27,430 nt of DNA from an uncultured Azospirillum sp. (GTDB lineage Bacteria; Pseudomonadota; Alphaproteobacteria; RF32; CAG-239). Shown here in pieces: positions 7,662 to 15,458 of this stretch (within the stretch, counting starts at the first letter, position 1; each line of letters opens with the position of its first letter). The position numbers were made by a program, and so were the translations under genes. The notes under the pieces are model-generated. The model had not been told where the DNA came from, did no database searches, and was given only the letters and a program-made list of their open reading frames with translations. The stretch is from assembly GCA_902489795.1 (NCBI GenBank), contig CABUBU010000024.1, forward strand, positions 1 to 27,430. The letters are read 5' to 3'.

Positions 7662-8513
7662 TCAGAGAAGTTTTTTATAAGCCTCTTCCACCTCTTTGCT
7701 CAGCTCGGACATATCCGTTGACTCGTCGAAACCGATGCAGAAAATGCGGCAACCCGCCTTCTGATAAGCAGCCTCGATGTCTTTCCAGTTTTCCACACCG
7801 TTCTTGTTAAACAGAATGATCTGCGGAATCTCCGGAAAGAGCGCCAAAAGAATCCATGTATGCGTTCCCGCAATACCTACCGAAGCGGCAAGACTGCGGT
7901 ACATGTTGAAATACTCAGCATGAACCACGCCGCGGATTCCGAACACTTCCGGATTCTCATCGTTCATACCCGGCACATACAGGTCAAACTCTTTCGCCAA
8001 AGCTTCGACCGTTGCGAGGTCGTTTACTTTGTGAAAGTGTTGGAGCACCAAGTTGGCAGTCCCCTTCATGAAAGAAAGAACTTGCGGGTTAAGCGACTGC
8101 TGAGCAGCCGTAACACCGCACTCACCGTCACTTTGCAACTTCTGAGGCACTAACAGAACGTTCACTTTGCCTTCAACCTGCTGATAACGGCGAAGACTTT
8201 CGAAAGAAGTAGTAAGCTTGGAAGCCGCCATTTTGCCCCACAAAGAAGCATCAAAACGACCTTCCTTCAACTCGCGAACTACGTCCCAGTTTTCTGCCAG
8301 AACCGTTTCCTTCTCTTCAAAAGAAATGGTTTCCAACTTAGAATAGAACGGCAGCATCTTGAAATAGATGTTTTCGCTTTCCTTATGAAAATCTTCAGCG
8401 TTGTCCTTGTTAGGTACGACAACGACTGAAAGGTTCATGGATTCTGCTATTGCTACTGCCATAACTTCATGCCCGAAACTGGAGCTAATGATAATCTTTC
8501 TCATAATACACAT
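7662..8513 (-). CDS. Hypothetical protein, Rossmann-like start (283 aa)
   Basis: Not recognised. The N-terminus MRKIIISSSFGHEVMAVAIA followed by SVVVVPNK reads as beta-alpha-beta, and the last third (SVGIAGTHTWILLALFPEIP, then QIILFNK) repeats such a pattern. A two-domain alpha/beta (GT-B or similar) fold is possible, but no catalytic motif can be named. It has no signal peptide and no membrane segment. Start is uncertain: ATG at 8513 or 8504, both without a clear Shine-Dalgarno. The gene is AT-richer than clpB or rpoB, has its own terminator and no operon partner, and sits in an accessory stretch. Acquisition by transfer is plausible but not shown. Confidence 0.7.
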   Translation of the reverse strand: MCIMRKIIISSSFGHEVMAVAIAESMNLSVVVVPNKDNAEDFHKESENIYFKMLPFYSKLETISFEEKETVLAENWDVVRELKEGRFDASLWGKMAASKLTTSFESLRRYQQVEGKVNVLLVPQKLQSDGECGVTAAQQSLNPQVLSFMKGTANLVLQHFHKVNDLATVEALAKEFDLYVPGMNDENPEVFGIRGVVHAEYFNMYRSLAASVGIAGTHTWILLALFPEIPQIILFNKNGVENWKDIEAAYQKAGCRIFCIGFDESTDMSELSKEVEEAYKKLL

Positions 8514-8782
8514 AATTAGTAAAACATGTGGTTATCACGACATATTTTAGACAAAAAGTTAACACCCTACTTTTAATATGCATAAACGCTTTTACACGCT
8601 TAATAATTCAACGAAAAAACAAAATGTTAACAAAACGACCTGAAACTTCACGCAAGATACGCCGCCGATATTTTTTAAACTGCTGCCGTTTTGCCCTTTT
8701 CCGCCCGATATCCGGACAGACGAACATATCGGCTTCGCCGGCAAATTCCGCTTCCTCTGCAAACCGCTTTGGCAAAAAAAAC
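8514..8782. other. Intergenic region, no gene seen
   Basis: AT-rich DNA upstream of the 283-residue gene. An open frame on the plus strand (8528-8821) has a low-complexity, basic translation with no ribosome-binding site and is not called. No convincing promoter pair stands out, although the minus strand is rich in TTAA and TATA-like words near 8535-8600. Confidence 0.4.
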
Positions 8783-8812
8783 AAAAAAAGCAGCCCGAAG
8801 ACTGCTTTTTTT
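8783..8812 (-). terminator. Terminator after the duplicated-domain lipoprotein gene
   Basis: A perfect 11-bp stem, AAAAAAAGCAG (8783-8793) with CTGCTTTTTTT (8802-8812), and an 8-nt loop. The arms supply T-tracts in both directions. It lies 23 bp past the stop codon at 8835. Confidence 0.8.
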
Positions 8813-8834
8813 AAGATATAAAAAATTCAAAAAT

Positions 8835-9461
8835 TTAATCTAAGGCCTCAACCTCAACGATATTCCGGTAGGAAGACAAAAAGCCGCTGCGAATGCCGAA
8901 CACCTTGATACGATAGCGCTTGCCTTTCTTTAACATGCCATAAACGTCAGAACTGTCAAACCGACCGAAAATCAAAGAATCTTCAATTTTAAAAGTCTCT
9001 TCGTCCGTATAAACAAGATACTGCCCGTCAACACGTTCCTTACCGGTCACCTTAACGATAAAAATGCGTTTGGAATTATCGCTCTGCGGCGCTTTAAGAG
9101 ATGCGTTTTCAGTCGTATAAACACCGACAATATTTCTGTACATCGACAAAAAAGGAATTCTCGCACCGAAAACTTTAAACTTATAGGTCGTATTTTCAGC
9201 CAGCATACCGTAAACGTCAGAACTGTTAAACTGTCCGAAAAGCAGAGAATCTTCAATTTTAAAAACCTCTTTGTCGGTATAAACCAGATAATAAGAATAC
9301 ATCTCGCCTTCTGCGTCATGTTTAACAACACGCTCTTTTCCGGCTACCGTGGCTGTAATCAAACCGTCATTTCCTTTCGAAGCCGTCTGTCTTTCATCAC
9401 AAGAGGAAAAAAACACGCTCCCCAACAAAACAAACACACAACAAATAATTTTTATATCCAT
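8835..9461 (-). CDS. Lipoprotein with two tandem homologous domains (208 aa)
   Basis: Residues 1-21 form a lipoprotein signal, hydrophobic then SVFFSSC, with Cys21 as the lipidated residue. The mature protein has two copies of one domain of about 75-80 residues (about 35-115 and 132-206). Each carries GKERV, YLVYTD, FKIEDSL[L/I]FG, F[N/D]SSDVYGML, Y[K/R][F/I]KVFG and FLSxYRNIV. The repeats are also clearly similar in DNA, so the duplication is fairly recent. Single-domain lipoproteins with a YTD...DSL...SSD...KV.G pattern exist in phages and bacteria, as I recall, but I cannot name the function. The gene is AT-rich compared with its neighbours and monocistronic. No good Shine-Dalgarno precedes the ATG at 9461. 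Confidence 0.8.
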   Translation of the reverse strand: MDIKIICCVFVLLGSVFFSSCDERQTASKGNDGLITATVAGKERVVKHDAEGEMYSYYLVYTDKEVFKIEDSLLFGQFNSSDVYGMLAENTTYKFKVFGARIPFLSMYRNIVGVYTTENASLKAPQSDNSKRIFIVKVTGKERVDGQYLVYTDEETFKIEDSLIFGRFDSSDVYGMLKKGKRYRIKVFGIRSGFLSSYRNIVEVEALD

Positions 9462-9490
9462 AAGATCAATAATTAAAATTTCACCTGAAA

Positions 9491-9519
9491 ACGGTAACCC
9501 ACACCGCCCCTGTTGTCAA
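9491..9519 (-). promoter_or_regulatory. Possible promoter of the duplicated-domain lipoprotein gene
   Basis: The minus strand has a perfect TTGACA (9514-9519), a 17-nt spacer and TACCGT (9491-9496), a weak -10 box (3/6). It lies 30 bp before the ATG. Confidence 0.35.
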
Positions 9520-9587
9520 CATGAAAAAAAGAACCCAAAATGCGGAAGAAAATGCCTTAAAGCCGAAAAAGAAAGCGACTGAACTCA

Positions 9588-9903
9588 GTCTTACTGCGTA
9601 AGTCTCACTTATGACATAAGTTCGACAACTCCGTTTCGGGCACTTGTTTTGTAAGCTTTTTATCGGCGCCTCACCGCCTCAAAAAGCTGACAAAACTACG
9701 CCTCTTGCGGTAAAAACAGCCGGAGCAGCGGCTGTTTTTATCCTCGTCTTACTGCGTAGGTCTCACTTATGACATAAGTTCGACAACTCCGTTTCGGGCA
9801 CTTGTTTTGTAAGCTTTTTATCGGCGCCTCACCGCCTCAAAAAGCTGACAAAACTACGCCTCTTGCGGTAAAAACAGCCGGAGCAGCGGCTGTTTTTATC
9901 CTC
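9588..9903. repeat. 158-bp tandem duplication with strong hairpins
   Basis: Bases 9588-9745 and 9746-9903 are the same 158-bp unit; I count one difference (A at 9601, G at 9759). Each unit contains a 15-bp stem with one mismatch, e.g. 9646-9661 with 9681-9696 around a 19-nt loop. It also contains a perfect 11-bp terminator-like hairpin with T-tracts (9712-9722 with 9729-9739; 9870-9880 with 9887-9897). A short palindrome, ACTTATGACATAAGT, starts near 9608. No open frame has a ribosome-binding site. It may encode a structured RNA or be duplicated tRNA-flanking DNA. The stretch 9462-9587 before it shows no gene. Confidence 0.85.
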
Positions 9904-9952
9904 GAGCCCGCGACCGAGAGCGCCGTTTCAAGGATGCCCTCTCAAAACCACA

Positions 9953-9980
9953 AAAAAACCGTCCTTGCGGACGGTTTTTT
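9953..9980 (-). terminator. Terminator of tRNA-Asp
   Basis: A perfect 12-bp stem (9953-9964 with 9969-9980) has a TTGC loop and A6/T6 on the arms. It starts 3 bp after the tRNA 3' end on the minus strand. Being symmetrical it could act both ways. Confidence 0.85.
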
Positions 9981-9982
9981 AA

Positions 9983-10059
9983 TGGCGGGAGTGACGGGAC
10001 TCGAACCCGCGACCTCCTGCGTGACAGGCAGGCGCTCTAACCAGCTGAGCTACACCCCC
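9983..10059 (-). tRNA. tRNA-Asp (anticodon GTC)
   Basis: 77 nt on the minus strand. The acceptor stem GGGGGTG pairs with CACTCCC (one G-T). D-arm AGCTCAGCTGGTTAGAGC, anticodon stem CCTGC/GCAGG with loop CTGTCAC giving GTC, T-arm GCGGG with TTCGAGT, discriminator G and an encoded CCA are all present. It decodes GAC/GAT. It has its own promoter and terminator. Confidence 0.97.
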
Positions 10060-10076
10060 ATTCAGGTTCGTTTCCC

Positions 10077-10105
10077 CTTATACCTAACATTTTTTTTTAT
10101 TGCAA
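10077..10105 (-). promoter_or_regulatory. Promoter of tRNA-Asp
   Basis: The minus strand reads TTGCAA (10100-10105), a 17-nt A-rich spacer and TATAAG (10077-10082). The start would fall near 10070, about 10 nt before the mature 5' end. Confidence 0.6.
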
Positions 10106-10238
10106 GCATTTTTTTCGATTTTATAAAAAAAATATTGCTATTAACATTCTGGCAATTTTTTTCTGGTATTTTTTCGCTCGTATGGTAAAGTACCGGACTG
10201 AAATTTCAGATCACTGATATTATAAAGGATTTTTGATT

Positions 10239-11687
10239 TTGCACAAAAATATTACGAAACAGCTTGCGACAGCGGTCAAAAACAAACGGTGCTGGTTTAC
10301 TTTCTGCACCACTTTCGTCATCGCCCTGTGCGGCATGGTCGTCATCCTGCGCCACTCCAACGTCAACGCCTCCCTTTCCCCCTCGTTTTCCAGCCTAGAA
10401 TCGATTGAAACCGAAATCTATAACGAAGAATTCAGCGAACCCGACAACGACTTTATCGCCGAAGAATTCGCCTCGGCGGAAGAGCCCGTCGAACCAGAAC
10501 CGACGGAAGAAACCAGAGAAAACACCGTTTCTGTTAAAAAGGGCGACACTCTGCTCAACATTTTGACGAATCTCGGACTGGAATACGGAGAAGCCAACGA
10601 AATTTTTCTTGCCGCCAAAAAAGTTTATGATCCCCGTGATCTGAAAGCCGGACAAAATCTGCAAATCAGCATGGAATGGAATCTGTCGGAAGACAAACTG
10701 ATCGCCGTCAACAGTATTTCTACCCAGATTCGCAGAGGAGAACATCTCGTCATTGAAAAAAACAAGGAAGGCAAATATGTCGCCAAACTTCAGAAAGACG
10801 AACTGATTGAGGAAATCAACTCCGCCGGCGGCACCATCAGCGGCAGTTTGGCCGGTGCCATGAGCGGTGAGAAAGTGCCCGCCAGCATCGTCGCCAGCTT
10901 TATTAACATTTTTTCCTACAGCGTCGATTTCCGCCGCGACGTTAAAAAAGGCGACAAATTCGAAATCATCTATCAGAATTACATCACCCCGAATGGGGAA
11001 GTGGTCAAAAACGGCAACATCCTGTTTGCGTCGCTCACGCTCGGCAAAAACAAAATCGACCTTTATCGTTTCAAAGACAAAAGCGGCAACATCGACTACT
11101 ACGACGCCAAGGGCTACGCCATGAAAAAGACTCTCAGCCGCAAACCGATGTCTTATCAGAACGCCCGCATTTCTTCGCCTTTCGGCCGCCGGCGTCACCC
11201 GATTTACAAAGACTACCGCGTCCACTGGGGAGTTGATTACGCGGCGCCGCGCAACACGCTGGTCTATGCCGCCGGCGACGGAGTCATCCAGGTCGCCAAA
11301 TACAACGGCGGTTACGGCAACTACATCAAGATCCGCCACAATTCGGAATATTCCACCGCTTACGGCCATATGCAGAAATTTGCCAAAGGCATCCGCCCCG
11401 GCGTACGCGTCAAACAGGGGCAGGTTATCGGTTATGTCGGTTCGACAGGTCGTTCGACCGGCCCGCATCTGCACTATGAGGTCGTCAAAAACGGCAAACG
11501 GGTCAATCCGCTGACCATCAAAGCCGCCGCTTCCGAAAACCTGCGCGGCAAAAACCTGGCCAGCTTCAAACGTCAGGTTGCGCAAATAAAGGAAACCCAT
11601 CAGAAAATGCTGGCCGCCAGAGAAACGCCGGCGGACGACGGCAAACTGGCGGACGCGCAAAGCGCCAAAAACATTCAGTCCAACTGA
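10239..11687 (+). CDS. LysM/M23 family murein endopeptidase, MepM-like (482 aa)
   Basis: A peptidoglycan DD-endopeptidase-type protein, membrane-anchored and facing the periplasm. A hydrophobic segment at about residues 18-38 serves as signal anchor. A Glu/Pro-rich acidic linker and a LysM-like domain (VKKGDTLLNILTNLGL... to about 145) follow. Then comes an OapA/Csd3-like middle region and an M23 domain (about 305-415) starting ISSPFGRRRHP. Zinc-binding motifs are visible: the H and D of HWGVDY and the HLH of GPHLHYE. The tail is basic and then acidic, possibly disordered. Two TTG codons could start it; 10239 is preferred because AAAGGA lies at normal distance, while 10233 is only 3 nt away. 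It stands alone and ends at a terminator shared with the clpB unit. Confidence 0.9.
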   Translation: MHKNITKQLATAVKNKRCWFTFCTTFVIALCGMVVILRHSNVNASLSPSFSSLESIETEIYNEEFSEPDNDFIAEEFASAEEPVEPEPTEETRENTVSVKKGDTLLNILTNLGLEYGEANEIFLAAKKVYDPRDLKAGQNLQISMEWNLSEDKLIAVNSISTQIRRGEHLVIEKNKEGKYVAKLQKDELIEEINSAGGTISGSLAGAMSGEKVPASIVASFINIFSYSVDFRRDVKKGDKFEIIYQNYITPNGEVVKNGNILFASLTLGKNKIDLYRFKDKSGNIDYYDAKGYAMKKTLSRKPMSYQNARISSPFGRRRHPIYKDYRVHWGVDYAAPRNTLVYAAGDGVIQVAKYNGGYGNYIKIRHNSEYSTAYGHMQKFAKGIRPGVRVKQGQVIGYVGSTGRSTGPHLHYEVVKNGKRVNPLTIKAAASENLRGKNLASFKRQVAQIKETHQKMLAARETPADDGKLADAQSAKNIQSN

Positions 11688-11702
11688 AAAACGCCGAAAA
11701 GC

Positions 11703-11731
11703 AAAAACCCCGGACAAGCGCCGGGGTTTTT
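11703..11731. terminator. Bidirectional terminator between M23 gene and clpB unit
   Basis: A perfect 11-bp stem (11703-11713 with 11721-11731) has A5 and T5 at its ends. It lies 15 bp after the plus-strand stop and 16 bp after the minus-strand stop of the 164-residue gene, so it can serve both converging transcripts. Confidence 0.85.
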
Positions 11732-11747
11732 AATACTGCGGAAATTT

Positions 11748-12242
11748 TCAAGCGGAACAGACCGCCGTCCGAAGCATTGCGGAAACTTCCTTTTTTGCAA
11801 ACTCCTCAAAACGGGAAGCAAAAGCGAATTTGTTCACGCCGTTAATCGTCAAAATTTTCGGATTCCGCAAAATCGCCGGCAATTCCTCGCTGCGAAAAAC
11901 GCTCCGCGGATCGGCGTTGTCGACAAACGCCGTAATATTGCCCGCCGCGCAGTCAATAAAACGCCGCGACGCCAGCCGCCAGATTTCGGCCGCTTTGATC
12001 CGGTCATGGTCATTGTCGATCACGCTCCAATCAAAACCGAGTTCAATCAGCCGCCGTCCGCAAACGGTATCGTCGATCATCACCATCTGCGGATTTGCCC
12101 GCATAAACGCCAACGCGGCATCTTTGTTTTGAGTTGTCGGCTGGTAGCTCACCGAATACAGCACCACCGTATCCGGCGCGCTTTTGACATCTTCGGTGCC
12201 GGCCGTTTCCACCGCTATTCTAAACAATTTGCTGTCTATCAC
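11748..12242 (-). CDS. Hypothetical protein translationally coupled to clpB (164 aa)
   Basis: Not recognised. The GTG start at 12240-12242 overlaps the TGA stop of clpB in a GTGA, which predicts coupled translation. It has no signal peptide and no membrane segment. The sequence alternates strands (TVVLYSVSYQP, QMVMIDDTVCG) and helices, with a notable NITAFVDNADPRSVFRSEELP block (about residues 105-125) and a helical, charged C-terminus. It looks like a cytosolic alpha/beta protein. Its position predicts production together with the ClpB disaggregase under heat or protein-folding stress, but whether it acts with ClpB is inference only. Cysteines at about 83, 100 and 162 form no known metal motif. 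Confidence 0.75.
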   Translation of the reverse strand: MIDSKLFRIAVETAGTEDVKSAPDTVVLYSVSYQPTTQNKDAALAFMRANPQMVMIDDTVCGRRLIELGFDWSVIDNDHDRIKAAEIWRLASRRFIDCAAGNITAFVDNADPRSVFRSEELPAILRNPKILTINGVNKFAFASRFEEFAKKEVSAMLRTAVCSA

Positions 12243-14818
12243 GATTTTTCTATCTCTAATTCATTGTTATCAACCACGATCTCGGCAGTGTCGTTTTCTC
12301 CGATTCGTCCGTCAAGGATCGCAAGTGCCAGTTTATTCTCAACCTGATTTTTAAGCAAGCGTTTTAACGGCCGGGCACCATAAATTTCATCATACCCGTT
12401 GTCGGTAATCCACTTGACGGCCGCATCGCCGATATGCAGTTTGATATTGCGCTCGGCCAGCCGCTTTTCAATGTTCTTCAACTGAATTTCGGTAATTTGC
12501 TTAATATTTTCCTTGTTCAGTTTATGAAAAATGCTGATCTCGTCAATCCGGTTGATAAACTCCGGCCGGAAAGAGGCTTTCACCACTTCCATCACCGCTT
12601 CGGTCACCGCTTTGGCGTCGCTTTTCTCATCCGCTCGGGCCAAAATGTCCGCCCCCAGGTTGGAAGTCATGATGATAATCGTGTTTTTGAAATCGACGGT
12701 GCGGCCTTTGCCATCGGTCAAACGCCCGTCGTCCAAAACCTGCAACAGCACGTTAAAGATGTCCGGATGAGCTTTCTCTACTTCGTCAAACAAAATCACC
12801 TGATACGGGCGGCGGCGGACGGACTCTGTCAGAACGCCGCCTTCCTCATAGCCGACATATCCCGGAGGCGAACCAATCAGACGCGCCACCGCATGCTTTT
12901 CCATATACTCCGACATGTCGATCCTCAGCATCGCCGTTTCATCGTTAAACAAAAACTCTGCCAACGCTTTGCTCAACTCTGTCTTGCCGACACCGGTCGG
13001 TCCCAAGAACAAAAACGAACCGATCGGCTGCCGGTGGTCGCCGATGCCTGCCCTTGAGCGGCGAACGGCGTTGGCGACCGCGCGGATCGCTCCCTTCTGC
13101 CCAACCACCCGGCGGCCGAGGTAATCTTCCATATGCAGCAGTTTTTCCTTTTCTCCTTCAAGCATTTTGTCAACCGGAATCCCCGTCCATTTGGAAACCA
13201 CTTCGGCAATCGATTCGTCGGTCACCACTTTTTCCGCCCGGCCTTTCTTTTCTCTGGCCAGATTTTCAAGTTCTTTCATTTTCTTTTCCAGATCGGGGAT
13301 CAGCCCGTACTGCAGTTCGCCGGCCTTTTCAAACTGCCCGTTGCGCTGGGCAATTGCAACCTCTATCCTTGCCTTGTCCAGCTTGTCTTTGACTTCCGTC
13401 AGATCTGCCAGACTCTGCTTCTCGGCTTTCCACTTGTCGTTCAGACCGCGGGCTTTTTCCTCCAGGTCGGCGGTTTCCCGTTCAATTTCTTCCAGCCGTT
13501 TTTTCGACTGTTCGTCATGTTCTTTTTTCAGCGCTTCGCGCTCAATTTTCAACTGCATGATCTTGCGGTCGAGATTATCCAGCTCTTCCGGTTTGGAATC
13601 GATTGCCATCCGGAGCGAACTGGCGGCCTCATCCATCAGGTCAATCGCCTTGTCGGGCAGAAAACGGTCGGTAATATAACGGTTGGAAAGCGTGGCCGCG
13701 GCAATCAGCGCGGAATCGGAAATCCGCACTCCGTGATGCAGTTCAAACTTTTCCTTGATCCCGCGCAAAATGGAAATCGTTTCCTCAACCGTCGGTTCGG
13801 TTACGAACACCGGCTGAAAACGCCTTGCCAGCGCTGCGTCTTTTTCCACATACTTTTTATATTCGGAAAGTGTGGTCGCTCCCAGACAATGCAGTTCTCC
13901 GCGGGCCAGCGCCGGCTTCAGCAGATTGGAAGCATCCATCGACCCTTCCGATGCGCCGGCGCCGACGATCGTGTGCATCTCATCAATAAACAGAATGATT
14001 CCGCCGTTTGAGGCCTCCACATCTTTCAGCACCGCTTTCAAACGTTCTTCAAACTCGCCGCGGAATTTTGCCCCGGCAATCAGCGCTCCCATGTCCAGCG
14101 CCAGCAGACGCTTGCCGCGCAGGCTTTCCGGCACGTCGTTGTTGACAATCCGCATTGCCAGTCCTTCGACAATCGCCGTTTTGCCTACCCCCGGTTCGCC
14201 GATCAGCACCGGGTTGTTTTTGGTGCGCCGTGACAAAACCTGAATGGTGCGGCGAATTTCATGTTCGCGGCCGATGACCGGATCCAGCTTTCCTTCTTTC
14301 GCTTTGCCGGTAATGTCGATGGCAAACTTCTTCAACGCCTCAAAATTGTCCTCGGCGGACTCACTGTCGGCCAGCCGTCCCTGACGATATTCGCCGATTG
14401 CCCGGTTGAGCGCAACCGGATCGACGCCGTTTTGGCGCAAAACGTCATAAGCCTTGTTGCCGGCAACGGTCGAAAGCGTTTGCAGCAAACGCTCTACGGT
14501 AACAAATTTGTCGTTGGCCTTATCGGCGATTTTTTCCGCTTCCAGCAGCACCGCGCTGAAATCCTGTGCCATCACCGTTTGCACGCCGGCACCCGAAACC
14601 GCCGGAATCTTGTTCAGTTCGGCTTCCGTGTCACGGCGGATCAGCGGCAGGTTGCCGCCGGCCTTTTCAATCAGGCTTTCAACCGTCACGTCTTTACTTT
14701 CAAGCATCGCCAGCAGCAGATAAAGCGGCGTTACATACTGATGCCGGCGGGCAACAGCCAGATCAACCGCGTTTTTTATAAGTTCCTGAGAACGTGTGGT
14801 AAATTTTTCCATATTCAT
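12239..14818 (-). CDS. clpB: ATP-dependent chaperone ClpB (859 aa)
   Basis: ClpB is the Hsp100 disaggregase, a cytosolic ring hexamer that pulls polypeptides from aggregates together with DnaK. Domains read in order: Clp N-domain (about 1-150); NBD1 with Walker A GEPGVGKT (207-214) and Walker B LFIDEMH; the coiled-coil middle domain (about 400-530, Glu/Lys-rich) that separates ClpB from ClpA/ClpC; NBD2 with Walker A GPTGVGKT and Walker B LFDEVEKAHPD; and a C-terminal oligomerisation domain. The length is normal for the family. I see no IGF/IGL ClpP-binding loop, in line with ClpB. The ATG at 14818 follows AAGGAG (14827-14832). It is followed by an overlapping unknown gene. Confidence 0.97.
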   Translation of the reverse strand: MNMEKFTTRSQELIKNAVDLAVARRHQYVTPLYLLLAMLESKDVTVESLIEKAGGNLPLIRRDTEAELNKIPAVSGAGVQTVMAQDFSAVLLEAEKIADKANDKFVTVERLLQTLSTVAGNKAYDVLRQNGVDPVALNRAIGEYRQGRLADSESAEDNFEALKKFAIDITGKAKEGKLDPVIGREHEIRRTIQVLSRRTKNNPVLIGEPGVGKTAIVEGLAMRIVNNDVPESLRGKRLLALDMGALIAGAKFRGEFEERLKAVLKDVEASNGGIILFIDEMHTIVGAGASEGSMDASNLLKPALARGELHCLGATTLSEYKKYVEKDAALARRFQPVFVTEPTVEETISILRGIKEKFELHHGVRISDSALIAAATLSNRYITDRFLPDKAIDLMDEAASSLRMAIDSKPEELDNLDRKIMQLKIEREALKKEHDEQSKKRLEEIERETADLEEKARGLNDKWKAEKQSLADLTEVKDKLDKARIEVAIAQRNGQFEKAGELQYGLIPDLEKKMKELENLAREKKGRAEKVVTDESIAEVVSKWTGIPVDKMLEGEKEKLLHMEDYLGRRVVGQKGAIRAVANAVRRSRAGIGDHRQPIGSFLFLGPTGVGKTELSKALAEFLFNDETAMLRIDMSEYMEKHAVARLIGSPPGYVGYEEGGVLTESVRRRPYQVILFDEVEKAHPDIFNVLLQVLDDGRLTDGKGRTVDFKNTIIIMTSNLGADILARADEKSDAKAVTEAVMEVVKASFRPEFINRIDEISIFHKLNKENIKQITEIQLKNIEKRLAERNIKLHIGDAAVKWITDNGYDEIYGARPLKRLLKNQVENKLALAILDGRIGENDTAEIVVDNNELEIEKS

Positions 14819-14839
14819 AATCTTCTCTCCTTGTTTTTA

Positions 14840-14870
14840 AATATAAGAAAGAGAGAAAGGGAAAATCAAG
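14840..14870 (-). promoter_or_regulatory. Possible heat-shock or vegetative promoter of clpB
   Basis: The minus strand has CTTG (14867-14870) and CTTATAT (14841-14847) separated by 19 nt. This resembles the alphaproteobacterial RpoH pattern CTTG-N17/18-CYTATNT but is one or two bases longer. The same bases read as TTGATT-18-TATATT for sigma-70. The start would be near 14833, leaving a leader of about 15 nt that is mostly Shine-Dalgarno. Confidence 0.4.
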
Positions 14871-14914
14871 TTAACGAACGGAAATAGTTAAAAAAATTAA
14901 ACCGGCCACTTTCT

Positions 14915-15071
14915 CGCCCTTCTTCCCCGCCGGTCTTTCCTTCACACACTCCCTTACTGCCGCCCTTCTTCCCCGCCGGTCTTTCCTTCACACACTCCCT
15001 TACTGCCGCCTTTCTTCCCCACCGGTCTTTCCTTCACACACTCTCTTACTGCCGCCTTTCTTCCCCGCCGG
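14915..15071. repeat. 46-bp minisatellite, 3.4 copies, upstream of clpB
   Basis: Units start at 14915, 14961, 15007 and 15053 (the last partial). The CCCC of CTTCCCCRCCGG recurs exactly every 46 bp (14925, 14971, 15017, 15063). The three full units are almost identical. The plus strand is strongly pyrimidine-rich, giving polypurine tracts on the clpB coding strand. No frame is open with a start and ribosome-binding site. Of the gene-free stretch 14871-15130 it is the only structure seen. Confidence 0.85.
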
Positions 15072-15130
15072 CTTCACTTCCACGTCCTCTCCTGCTGCTG
15101 TCCGCAAAACTGCCCCGCCTCCACAAACAC

Positions 15131-15176
15131 AAAAGAACGGGAAACAGCTTGCCTGCCGTTTTCCGTTCTTTTTTTT
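15131..15176. terminator. Terminator-like hairpin between 78-aa gene and minisatellite
   Basis: AAAAGAACGGGAAA (15131-15144) pairs with TTTTCCGTTCTTTT (15159-15172) apart from one position, and the plus strand continues with T to 15176. On the minus strand it follows the 78-residue gene by 13 bp, with only four T after the stem, so activity there may be partial. Confidence 0.6.
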
Positions 15177-15189
15177 ACCGGAACAATCC

Positions 15190-15426
15190 TTACAATCCGC
15201 GGTTCTTCAATTCCTCGTTCACCATCTCCAGTGAAATGAGAACGTCTTGTCCGCTCATTGCAAAGCTTCCCCCCTGCTGCAGTTCAAACAAACATCTTTT
15301 CGTTTCTTTCAGCTCCTCGTCCGAAGCCTCTTCAAGCATATGCTGCTGCAAAACCACAGACAGATAAACGATCCCCAGAAACATCACACATGCTGCGACT
15401 GCGCAAAGAATATAAATTAACACCAT
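15190..15426 (-). CDS. Small single-pass membrane protein (78 aa)
   Basis: Function not recognised. Residues 1-27 form one hydrophobic segment (VLIYILCAVAACVMFLGIVYLSVVL). The rest is an acidic, helical cytoplasmic or periplasmic tail (EEASDEELKETKRCLFELQQ, then SLEMVNEELKNRGL) that could form a short coiled coil. The ATG at 15426 has only a weak Shine-Dalgarno. The case for a real gene is a full-consensus promoter 33 bp upstream and a downstream hairpin. Small membrane proteins of this design often attach to larger membrane complexes, but no partner is encoded nearby. Confidence 0.65.
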   Translation of the reverse strand: MVLIYILCAVAACVMFLGIVYLSVVLQQHMLEEASDEELKETKRCLFELQQGGSFAMSGQDVLISLEMVNEELKNRGL

Positions 15427-15458
15427 AATGCTTAAAATTTATAATTAGTAATGGGCAT

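Noticed and set aside
8528..8821. 97-codon plus-strand frame between the 283-aa gene and the lipoprotein gene
   Set aside because: No ribosome-binding site, low-complexity basic translation, and it runs through a terminator.
9802..10188. 128-codon plus-strand frame through the 158-bp repeat and tRNA-Asp
   Set aside because: Its GVTGLEPATSCVTGRRSNQLSYTP segment is the well-known false translation of a tRNA complement.
10395..11717. 440-codon open frame antisense to the M23 peptidase gene
   Set aside because: Phe/Val/Asp-rich low-complexity translation opposite a clear enzyme gene, and it begins inside the terminator at 11703-11731.
13133..14011. 292-codon plus-strand frame over clpB
   Set aside because: Phe/Gln-rich antisense shadow of clpB.
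14915..15071. Possible CRISPR array at the 46-bp repeats
   Set aside because: The whole 46-bp unit repeats with no unique spacers.
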